Source of the DNA: Pseudomonas lurida
Lineage (GTDB): Bacteria > Pseudomonadota > Gammaproteobacteria > Pseudomonadales > Pseudomonadaceae
Direction of reading: 5' to 3'
NCBI RefSeq assembly: GCF_002563895.1
Contig: NZ_PDJB01000001.1
Location: forward strand, 913,501 to 977,500
DNA: 64,000 nt
Within the stretch, counting starts at the first letter, position 1, and the number at the start of each line of letters is the position of its first letter. Shown piece after piece: positions 56,230 through 64,000 of this stretch. The notes under the pieces are model-generated. The model ran no database searches. It worked only from the letters and a program-made list of their open reading frames with translations, and was not told the origin of the DNA. The translations under genes were made by a program, and so were the position numbers.

Positions 56230-56946
56230 TTAAGACGGACGCAACCCGCGTTCCAGCCAGAGGCGGCTGGCCATGGTCACCAGACCGTCAAGCAGCAATG
56301 CCAGCAACGCGGTGCATGCGGCGCCGAGCAGCAATTGCGGCTGATTGTTCAGGGCGATGCCAGGGAAGATCAGGCTGCCCAGGCTGTTAGCGCCAATCAG
56401 GAACGCCAGCGGTGCGGTACCCACGTTGATCGCCAGGGCCACGCGCACACCACCGATGATGATTGGCACGGCGTTGGGCAACTCCACGCGAAACAGCACC
56501 TGGCGCGGCGTCATGCCGATGCCGGTGGCGGCTTCTTTGAGCGAGCCTTGAACGTTTTTGAGGCCTTCGTAGGTGTTGCGCACAATGGGCAGCAACGAGG
56601 CGAGGAACAACGCGAAGATGGCCGGGCCACTGCCGATGCCGAGGACGCCGAGGGCGATGGCCAGTACGGCCAGGGGAGGGACGGTGTTGCCGATGTTGAA
56701 GATCTGCATGAAGCGTTCTGCGCGCCCGACCATGTTCGGTCGGCTGAGCAGGATACCGGCGGGGATCCCTACAACGATGGCTGCCAGCATGGAGACAAGA
56801 ACGAGGATCAGGTGTGCTTGCAGGTAAAACAACAAATCGTCGCGGTACAGTTCGATCGTGTTGATGCCGATCCAGTGGACCAGCAGGGCCAGGAGAGCGA
56901 CGACAACCGCTCCTCCTATCAGCCCTTTGCCATAGCGAATAGCCAC
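56230..56946 (-). CDS. Osmoprotectant ABC transporter permease, second subunit (OpuCD-like)
   Basis: A 238-residue permease with about six transmembrane segments and the EAA loop SLKEAATGIGMTPRQVLFRVELPNAVPII. The start should be GTG 56946 (MAIRYGKGLIGG): AAGGAG sits seven bases upstream. ATG 56982 would add a polar tail of 12 residues. First gene transcribed in this operon, 20 bases before the binding-protein gene. Confidence 0.89.
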   Translation of the reverse strand: MAIRYGKGLIGGAVVVALLALLVHWIGINTIELYRDDLLFYLQAHLILVLVSMLAAIVVGIPAGILLSRPNMVGRAERFMQIFNIGNTVPPLAVLAIALGVLGIGSGPAIFALFLASLLPIVRNTYEGLKNVQGSLKEAATGIGMTPRQVLFRVELPNAVPIIIGGVRVALAINVGTAPLAFLIGANSLGSLIFPGIALNNQPQLLLGAACTALLALLLDGLVTMASRLWLERGLRPS

Positions 56947-57277
56947 AGGCGGACTCCTTTTTTCTTTTGTCGGCGAACACATTTCCTAGCGGCAATGCCA
57001 TTCCTGGCTGTCGGCGAATGTGGTCGCGAAATGCAGCTCGCCGATACCGGCAACGCGGTATGCGATCGAGCCATGAGCGCAGCCTCGTCAGGCTAACTTG
57101 CTGATTTATCAGCCCCTGTTCCGAGTGCGGCAGCAGGGGAGTGGACGTCTCTACCTTTTAAAAGGTTCCACACTTGGCAGCATTTAGCCACCCCCAATCG
57201 GGTGAACGGTGGTCCGGCACCCGGGGTTTGCGCTATACTCGCAGCCCTTTTTTGACTCACCTGCCAGGCGATTTCCC
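56947..57277. other. Divergent intergenic region between the ABC operon and prfC
   Basis: About 330 bases without a supported gene. It contains a perfect 14-bp palindrome ACCTTTTAAAAGGT at 57153-57166 and a -10-like TATACT at 57234-57239, 39 bases before prfC, without a good -35. Either could belong to prfC or to the operon; no known operator is recognised. Confidence 0.5.
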
Positions 57278-58861
<1,584 letters not shown>

Positions 58862-58884
58862 TTCCTGAGCGCTGCAAAACAAAA

Positions 58885-58919
58885 TGTGGGAGGGGGCTTG
58901 CCCCCTCCCACATTTTTTT
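58885..58919 (+). terminator. Terminator of prfC (REP-derived)
   Basis: A perfect 13-bp stem TGTGGGAGGGGGC / GCCCCCTCCCACA with a two-base loop and seven T, 24 bases after the prfC stop. Confidence 0.92.
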
Positions 58920-58946
58920 GTCTCCATCAAGCGTGGGATTGGCGAT

Positions 58947-58971
58947 AACCCTGCATCGGGTCTAGCGTTTA
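58947..58971 (+). promoter_or_regulatory. ECF-sigma-like promoter, copy 1
   Basis: AACCC at 58947-58951, 14 bases, then CGTTTA at 58966-58971, about 25 bases upstream of a GTG start with AAAGGAGA. The same block (20 of 25 bases identical) precedes the next gene, with the same spacing. The AACCC / CGTC-like pattern recalls ECF sigma promoters; no consensus of a named factor is claimed. Confidence 0.6.
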
Positions 58972-58996
58972 CCCACCGACTGTAAAGGAGACAATC

Positions 58997-59242
58997 GTGC
59001 GAAATACTCAACGCGCCATCCCCCTGGTGTTGCTGGCCGCCCTAGGGCTGACGGCCCTTCCAGCCCTGGCGGGCGCAGGGGCGCCGCAGTGGAAAGACAC
59101 CGGCCCGGTTACCAAGAAAAAGCAGCAGGAGGTCAACTCCGGCAGTTGGCAGCCCCAGGCCCAGCCTGCGCCCAAGGAGGATGCAGAAAACCCTTACAAC
59201 GAAGGCGAGGACAGCGAGACCTACGACGATGGCGACACCTGA
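58997..59242 (+). CDS. Small exported acidic protein
   Basis: An 81-residue protein: GTG start with AAAGGAGA, a signal peptide (PLVLLAALGLTALPALAGAG), then a short basic stretch (VTKKKQQEV) and an acidic C-terminus (EDAENPYNEGEDSETYDDGD). No cysteine. Function unknown. It shares export, size and acidic tail with the neighbour at 59339-59602, and its upstream promoter-like block. Confidence 0.78.
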   Translation: MRNTQRAIPLVLLAALGLTALPALAGAGAPQWKDTGPVTKKKQQEVNSGSWQPQAQPAPKEDAENPYNEGEDSETYDDGDT

Positions 59243-59253
59243 CGCCTGGCGTA

Positions 59254-59278
59254 AACCCGGCATTGGAACTAGCGTCTA
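59254..59278 (+). promoter_or_regulatory. ECF-sigma-like promoter, copy 2
   Basis: AACCC at 59254-59258 and CGTCTA at 59273-59278, spacer 14, as in copy 1. It lies 60 bases upstream of the second small acidic gene and 12 bases after the stop of the first. Confidence 0.6.
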
Positions 59279-59338
59279 AGCTGATGAGGGTAAACCGCTG
59301 TCGTGCAGATTCATCTACTGACTGGATGGAAATCGACC

Positions 59339-59602
59339 ATGAGTATTTTTCAACGTGTGGTGCTGTTGATAAAAGTGCTGGTGCTGTTGTCGTTGGGGAT
59401 GTCGACGGCCTGGGCACATAACCCGGTGCAGAGCGGTCAGGCGAGCGTGTCGGCGTCGCATGACAAGGGCCTGCAACTGGCCAAGTCCGAAGCCGAGCCT
59501 GGGGACCAAGACCAGGGTGGCAGCAAGGACGATGATGACTCCACCACTAACGAGCCGGACAGTGACGACCCAGACGACGATGATGGCGACAGCCAAACGT
59601 AG
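59339..59602 (+). CDS. Small exported acidic protein, Asp-rich tail
   Basis: An 87-residue protein: signal peptide (VVLLIKVLVLLSLGMSTAWA, cut before HNPVQ), then a spacer and a C-terminal half that is largely Asp (SKDDDDSTT, DSDDPDDDDGDSQT). Such a tail would bind calcium or other cations weakly; there is no repeat of a known calcium motif. Start ATG 59339. Function unknown. Confidence 0.76.
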   Translation: MSIFQRVVLLIKVLVLLSLGMSTAWAHNPVQSGQASVSASHDKGLQLAKSEAEPGDQDQGGSKDDDDSTTNEPDSDDPDDDDGDSQT

Positions 59603-59676
59603 GCGCTGATCAAAAAAAAGCCCCTCCCAACAGGCTGATGCGCAACCTGATGGAAAGGGCTTGTAGAACACCTGTC

Positions 59677-59707
59677 ATGCCCTGGCTTTATCGCCAGGGC
59701 ATTTTTG
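59677..59707 (+). terminator. Terminator after the small acidic genes
   Basis: A perfect 10-bp stem ATGCCCTGGC / GCCAGGGCAT with a six-base loop, followed by TTTTTG. Lies between the plus-strand small genes and the convergent dppF. Confidence 0.85.
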
Positions 59708-59719
59708 TTGCACGCAGGC

Positions 59720-60691
59720 TCAGGCCACGAACTGCTCCGCGTAGTGGCAAGCCACCTGGCGGTTGTCCAGCGGCCGCAACAACGGCTCCTCACTGCTGCA
59801 ACGCGCTGTCGCATACGGGCAACGCTTGTGGAACGCGCAGCCAGGTGGCGGGTTCAGCGGGTTGGGCAGCTCGCCGACGATCTTGATCTTCGGCTTGTTC
59901 GGGTCCGGGTGGATGGTCGGGGTGGCCGACAGCAGTGCCTGGGTATACGGGTGCAGCGGGCGGGCGTAGATGTCTTCCTTGGGGCCCACTTCAACCGGGC
60001 GGCCGAGGTACATCACCATCACGTCGTCGGCAACGTGTTGCACCACCGCGAGGTTGTGGGAGATGAACACGTAGGCTGTGTTGAACTCCTGCTGCAGGTC
60101 CATGAACAGGTTGAGCACCTGGGCCTGGATCGATACGTCCAGTGCGGAGGTTGGCTCATCGGCAACCAGCACTTTCGGTTGCAGCATCATGGCGCGGGCG
60201 AGGGCGATCCGCTGGCGTTGACCACCGGAGAACATGTGCGGGTAACGCTGATAATGCTCAGGGCGCAGGCCCACTTGCTTCATCATCGCCTGCACTTTCT
60301 CGCGGCGTTCGGCGGCGGACAGGTTGGTGTTGATCAACAGCGGCTCACCCAGTTGATCACCGACTTTCTGCCGAGGGTTCAGCGAGGCGTACGGGCTCTG
60401 GAACACCATCTGCACGTCTTTGCGCAATTGCTTGCGCTGAGCCTTGTCGGCGCCGGCGACTTCCTGGCCGGCGATTTTCAACGAGCCCGAGGACGGTTCT
60501 TCAATCAGCGTCAGTGCACGGGCCAGGGTGGATTTGCCGCAACCCGACTCGCCCACAACGGCGAGGGTCTTGCCGGCTTCCAGCTCGAAGGACACGCCAT
60601 TGAGGGCACGCACAGTGGCATGGCCCTTGAACAGGCCACGGGACACTTCGTAGTGACGGGTCAGGTCGCGGGCGGTAAGAACGACGGCCAT
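59720..60691 (-). CDS. dppF: Dipeptide ABC transporter ATP-binding protein DppF
   Basis: A 323-residue ABC ATPase of the oligopeptide/dipeptide family: Walker A GESGCGKST near residue 48, signature MFSGGQRQR, Walker B VLVADEPTSALD, and the C-terminal oligo_HPY zinc-like region (PPGCAFHKRCPYATARC). Start ATG 60691 overlaps the dppD stop by one base. Confidence 0.95.
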   Translation of the reverse strand: MAVVLTARDLTRHYEVSRGLFKGHATVRALNGVSFELEAGKTLAVVGESGCGKSTLARALTLIEEPSSGSLKIAGQEVAGADKAQRKQLRKDVQMVFQSPYASLNPRQKVGDQLGEPLLINTNLSAAERREKVQAMMKQVGLRPEHYQRYPHMFSGGQRQRIALARAMMLQPKVLVADEPTSALDVSIQAQVLNLFMDLQQEFNTAYVFISHNLAVVQHVADDVMVMYLGRPVEVGPKEDIYARPLHPYTQALLSATPTIHPDPNKPKIKIVGELPNPLNPPPGCAFHKRCPYATARCSSEEPLLRPLDNRQVACHYAEQFVA

Positions 60692-61659
60692 TACGCCACC
60701 TCCTGGTTCAAGGGGTAGAAGCAGCGCGCGAGGCTGTTGCTTTTCGGGTCAAGGCCGGGACGCTGGGTGCGGCAGTTTTCCTGCACGTACGGGCAACGCG
60801 GCGACAGCAGGCAACCCTGCGGACGGTCATAACGACCGGGCACGATACCCGGCAGCGTGGCCAGACGCGTGGCGCCGAGGCTATGCTCGGGGATCGCCTT
60901 GAGCAGGGCTTCGCTGTACGGGTGCGCTGGGATATCGAACAGTTGCGGCACCTGGCCGACCTCGACTGCTTGCCCTGCGTACATCACGCACACGCGCTGG
61001 GCGGTTTCCGCCACGACCGCGAGGTCGTGGGTGATCAGCACCAGGCCCATGTTCTGCTCTTTCTGCAGGGCCAGTAGCAGGTCCATGATCTGCGCTTGAA
61101 TGGTGACGTCCAGAGCGGTGGTCGGTTCGTCGGCGATCAGCAGTTTTGGCTCGCCAGCAATCGCCATGGCGATTGCCACCCGCTGGCTCATGCCACCGGA
61201 GAGTTGGTGCGGGTATGCATCCATACGGCTGGCAGCGCCCGGGATTTCAACCTTTTCCAACAGCTCGATGGCACGCTTGCGCGCTTGCTTGCCGGACATT
61301 TTCAGGTGCAGGCGCAGCACTTCTTCAATCTGGAACCCCACGGTGTAGCTGGGGTTCAGGGCGGTCATCGGGTCCTGGAACACCATCGCCAGGTCTTTGC
61401 CGACGATCTGGCGGCGCTGGCGGTTGCTCAACTTGAGCATGTCCTTGCCGTCAAAGTTCAGCGCGTCGGCGGTGACGATGCCGGGATGCTCGATCAGGCC
61501 CATCAGCGCCATCATGGTCACGGATTTACCCGACCCCGACTCGCCAACGATCGCCAGTACTTCGCCTTTGTCGACGGAAATGTCGAGGCCATCGACCACC
61601 GGTACGGCGGTCTTGTCGCCGAAGCGGACGTTGAGATTCTTGATTTCTAACAGTGACAT
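60691..61659 (-). CDS. dppD: Dipeptide ABC transporter ATP-binding protein DppD
   Basis: A 322-residue ABC ATPase: Walker [10 protein letters not shown] near residue 40, signature QLSGGMSQR, Walker [13 protein letters not shown], and the C-terminal oligo_HPY region ([18 protein letters not shown]). Start ATG 61659 ([14 protein letters not shown]), 10 bases after dppC. Works as a heterodimer with DppF. Confidence 0.95.
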   Translation of the reverse strand: MSLLEIKNLNVRFGDKTAVPVVDGLDISVDKGEVLAIVGESGSGKSVTMMALMGLIEHPGIVTADALNFDGKDMLKLSNRQRRQIVGKDLAMVFQDPMTALNPSYTVGFQIEEVLRLHLKMSGKQARKRAIELLEKVEIPGAASRMDAYPHQLSGGMSQRVAIAMAIAGEPKLLIADEPTTALDVTIQAQIMDLLLALQKEQNMGLVLITHDLAVVAETAQRVCVMYAGQAVEVGQVPQLFDIPAHPYSEALLKAIPEHSLGATRLATLPGIVPGRYDRPQGCLLSPRCPYVQENCRTQRPGLDPKSNSLARCFYPLNQEVA

Positions 61660-61669
61660 GGGAATCTCC

Positions 61670-62581
61670 TCAGGCGGCGTTCTTGAGTTTCGGGTCCAGC
61701 GCGTCGCGCAGGCCGTCACCCATCAAGTTGATTGCCAGCACGCTGAGCAAAATGGTCAAACCAGGCAGGCTCACGACCCACCAGGCGCGTTCGATGTAGT
61801 CACGGGCCGAAGCCAGCATGGTGCCCCACTCGGGGGTTGGCGGTTGTACGCCAAGACCAAGGAAGCCCAGGGCCGCGGCATCGAGGATCGCCGAGGAGAA
61901 ACTCAGGGTGGCCTGGACGATCAGCGGCGCCATGCAGTTAGGCAGCACGGTGATGAACATCAGGCGCGGCAGGCCTGCGCCGGCGAGGCGGGCGGCGGTC
62001 ACGTAGTCGCGGTTCAGTTCGCCCATGACCGCAGCGCGGGTCAGGCGGACGTAGGACGGCAGCGACACGATAGCGATCGCAATCACGGTGTTGATCAGGC
62101 CAGGGCCGAGGATCGCGACAATGGCAACGGCCAGCAGCAGCGACGGCAGGGCCAGCATGATGTCCATCAGGCGCATGATGGTCGGGCCGAGCAGGCGCGG
62201 GAAGAAGCCGGCGAACAGGCCCAGCAGGATGCCCGGGATCAGCGACATCACCACCGACGACAAACCGATCAGCAAGGACAGGCGCGAGCCCTGGATCAGG
62301 CGCGAGAGCAAGTCACGGCCCAGTTCGTCGGTGCCGAGCAGGAACTGCATCTGCCCGCCTTCCAGCCAGGCCGGTGGGGTCAGCAGGAAGTCGCGGTATT
62401 GCTCGCTCGGGTTATGCGGTGCAACCCATGGGGCGAAAATCGCGCAGAACACGATCAGCAACATGAACAGCAGGCCGGCAACCGCGCCTTTGTTCTTGGA
62501 GAAGGCTTGCCAGAATTCTTTGTACGGGGACGGGTACAGCAGGCTTTGATCGACTGCTGACACTTGAGTAGGTGTGGTCAT
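61670..62581 (-). CDS. dppC: Dipeptide ABC transporter permease DppC
   Basis: A 303-residue permease with about six transmembrane segments; an N-terminal OppC_N segment, then the binding-protein-dependent permease core with EAA loop [27 protein letters not shown] 62581 is preferred by spacing from a GAG site over ATG 62587. Ten bases after dppB. Confidence 0.94.
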   Translation of the reverse strand: MTTPTQVSAVDQSLLYPSPYKEFWQAFSKNKGAVAGLLFMLLIVFCAIFAPWVAPHNPSEQYRDFLLTPPAWLEGGQMQFLLGTDELGRDLLSRLIQGSRLSLLIGLSSVVMSLIPGILLGLFAGFFPRLLGPTIMRLMDIMLALPSLLLAVAIVAILGPGLINTVIAIAIVSLPSYVRLTRAAVMGELNRDYVTAARLAGAGLPRLMFITVLPNCMAPLIVQATLSFSSAILDAAALGFLGLGVQPPTPEWGTMLASARDYIERAWWVVSLPGLTILLSVLAINLMGDGLRDALDPKLKNAA

Positions 62582-62591
62582 GGTCATGATC

Positions 62592-63602
62592 TCAGCGCTG
62601 GTGACGGATGCGTGGGTTGGCGAAGCCGTAGAGGACATCCACTACGAAGTTCACCAGGATCACCAGGCAGGCGATCAGCAGGATGCCGTTCTGCACCACC
62701 GGGTAGTCCCGCGCGCCAATGGCTTCGATCAGCCATTTGCCGATGCCGGGCCAGGAGAAGATGGTTTCGGTCAGGACCGCACCGGCCAGCAGCGTGCCGA
62801 CTTGCAGGCCGACCACGGTCAGCACCGGGATCAGTGCGTTGCGCAGTCCGTGCACGAACACCACGCGTGCCGGCGACAGGCCCTTGGCCTTGGCGGTGCG
62901 AATGTAGTCTTCACGCAGGACTTCGAGCATCGACGAACGGGTCATCCGCGCGATCACCGCCAGCGGGATGGTGCCGAGCACGATGGCCGGCAGGATCAGG
63001 TGGTGCAGGGCGTCGAAGAAGGCGTCCGGCTCGTCAGCCAGCAGGGTGTCGATCAGCATGAAGCCGGTGCGCGGCTCGATGTCGTAGAGCAGGTCGATAC
63101 GCCCGGAAACCGGGGTCCAGCCCAGGCTTACCGAGAAGAACATGATCAGGATCAGGCCCCACCAGAAGATCGGCATCGAATATCCCGCCAGGGAGATGCC
63201 CATTACCCCATGGTCGAACAGGGATCCTCGCTTCAGCGCCGCGATCACCCCGGCCAACAGGCCCAGGATACCGGCGAACAACAGGGCAGCCATGGACAGT
63301 TCCAGGGTCGCCGGGAAGAGCGCGGTGAATTCGGTCCACACGCTGGTGCGGGTGCGCAGCGATTCGCCAAGGTCGCCCTGGGCGAGCTTGCCGACGTAAT
63401 CCAGGTATTGCGCATACAACGGCTTGTTAAGGCCAAGGCGTTCCATTGCCTGTGCGTGCATCTCGGGGTCGACGCGCCGCTCGCCCATCATGACTTCAAC
63501 GGGGTCGCCAGGGATCATGCGAATCAACGCAAACGTGAGCAACGTTATGCCGAAAAACGTGGGGATCAATAACCCCAGTCGGCGGGCAATAAAACTAAAC
63601 AT
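62592..63602 (-). CDS. dppB: Dipeptide ABC transporter permease DppB
   Basis: A 336-residue permease with six transmembrane segments, starting MFSFIARRLGLLIPTFFGIT, the standard DppB/OppB N-terminus. EAA loop DYIRTAKAKGLSPARVVFVH. Start ATG 63602, 76 bases after dppA, with an intergenic hairpin between. Confidence 0.95.
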   Translation of the reverse strand: MFSFIARRLGLLIPTFFGITLLTFALIRMIPGDPVEVMMGERRVDPEMHAQAMERLGLNKPLYAQYLDYVGKLAQGDLGESLRTRTSVWTEFTALFPATLELSMAALLFAGILGLLAGVIAALKRGSLFDHGVMGISLAGYSMPIFWWGLILIMFFSVSLGWTPVSGRIDLLYDIEPRTGFMLIDTLLADEPDAFFDALHHLILPAIVLGTIPLAVIARMTRSSMLEVLREDYIRTAKAKGLSPARVVFVHGLRNALIPVLTVVGLQVGTLLAGAVLTETIFSWPGIGKWLIEAIGARDYPVVQNGILLIACLVILVNFVVDVLYGFANPRIRHQR

Positions 63603-63639
63603 CTTGTCGTTTACCTCAATCAGCCGGTTAGGCAGGTCC

Positions 63640-63663
63640 GGCACCGTCAGTGTCGACGGTGCC
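63640..63663 (-). promoter_or_regulatory. Hairpin between dppA and dppB
   Basis: A perfect 9-bp stem GGCACCGTC / GACGGTGCC with a six-base loop. On the coding (minus) strand no T run follows, so it is more likely an mRNA-stabilising or partial-attenuation hairpin that raises dppA over dppBCDF than a full terminator. Confidence 0.6.
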
Positions 63664-63678
63664 GAGCGTTTTTCTTAT

Positions 63679-64000
63679 TTACTTCACCTGGGTAGTGGCG
63701 AAGTTATTGTTCGTCAGAGGGCTTTGGGTATATCCCTCGACGTTCTTGCGCATGGCGGTGAACATTTTCGGGTAAGCCATGGGAATCCACGGTTGGTCCT
63801 TGTCGAAAACGTCCATTGCTTGTTCATAGAGTGCAGCGCGTTGTGCGGGTTCAGCGATAGCGCGCGCCTTGTCGATCAAGTCTTGAAACTCCTTGTTACA
63901 CCAGCGCGCGTAGTTTTCGCCGTTTTTCGCTGCATCGCAACTCAGGTTCGGCGTGAGGAAGTTATCCGGGTCGCCGTTATCCCCCGCCCAACCGGCGGAC
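63679..64000 (-). CDS. dppA: Dipeptide-binding protein DppA (5' part outside the window)
   Basis: The C-terminal 106 residues of a periplasmic peptide-binding protein; the frame is open to the window edge. It reads GWAGDNGDPDNFLTPNLSC, then YARWCNKEFQDLID, and ends LTNNNFATTQVK, the usual DppA C-terminus with its two cysteines. It lies upstream of dppB in the same direction, completing dppABCDF. The signal peptide and most of the protein are not visible. Confidence 0.93.
   Translation of the reverse strand, partial: SAGWAGDNGDPDNFLTPNLSCDAAKNGENYARWCNKEFQDLIDKARAIAEPAQRAALYEQAMDVFDKDQPWIPMAYPKMFTAMRKNVEGYTQSPLTNNNFATTQVK

Overview
The window is a stretch of chromosome from a fluorescent-group Pseudomonas (P. 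fluorescens / P. putida side of the genus). This is inferred from the high GC content, the gene order, and the protein sequences. The order murJ-ribF-ileS-lspA-fkpB-ispH-minor pilins-thiO-bamD-rluD-pgeF-clpB-tRNAs-ndh-coaE-pilD-pilC-pilA-tRNA-Thr-nadC-ampD-ampE-chemoreceptor, with piuA-piuC-sel1-speC further along, is the order I know from Pseudomonas chromosomes. Dispersed hairpin repeats of the GTGGGAGCGGGCTTGC type (REP/REPIN) support the P. fluorescens group. I see no transposase, phage gene, CRISPR array, rRNA or replication origin; this is mostly core genome.

Layout. 0-8.2 kb: rpsT on the minus strand, then the plus-strand run murJ, ribF, ileS, lspA, fkpB, ispH (envelope, flavin, translation, lipoprotein maturation, isoprenoids). 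8.1-11 kb: a shortened type IV minor-pilin cluster (one fimT-like gene, pilV, pilW, pilX, pilE) with no pilY1 and no pilSR. 11-18.2 kb: thiO, a small zinc-finger membrane protein, bamD, rluD, pgeF, and clpB behind a near-perfect heat-shock (sigma32) promoter. 18.3-18.9 kb: a tRNA cluster (Asn, Pro, Lys, Pro) behind a sigma70 promoter with a GC-rich discriminator. 19-28 kb: ndh, small conserved genes, the four-gene overlapping operon pilC-pilD-coaE-yacG, divergent pilA, an O-antigen-ligase-like gene (candidate pilin glycosylation ligase) and tRNA-Thr. The assembly ATPase pilB is absent between pilA and pilC. 28-36.6 kb: nadC, a large DUF1631 gene, ampD-ampE, a chemoreceptor, a small zinc-ribbon membrane protein and a TatD-family nuclease.

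36.6-43.4 kb is the fructose PTS locus. The repressor gene fruR is divergent from fruB-fruK-fruA, with a recognisable FruR operator between them. 43.6-51.8 kb: a Tat-exported PhoD phosphatase and an iron-uptake group (PepSY-flavodoxin-reductase fusion, TonB receptor piuA, hydroxylase piuC, Sel1-repeat protein). 51.9-57 kb: ornithine decarboxylase speC with a structured leader, then a four-gene osmoprotectant-type ABC transporter. 57.3-59.6 kb: prfC, then two small acidic exported proteins that share a promoter-like motif. 59.7-64 kb: dipeptide ABC transporter dppABCDF, with dppA cut by the window edge.

The least explained signals are: two tiny acidic secreted proteins preceded by the same AACCC-N14-CGTYTA motif (candidate ECF-sigma regulon); the speC leader with a terminator-like hairpin; the pilA/ligase/tRNA-Thr cassette without pilB; and a tRNA-Thr gene without an encoded CCA. 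None amounts to a demonstrated new system.
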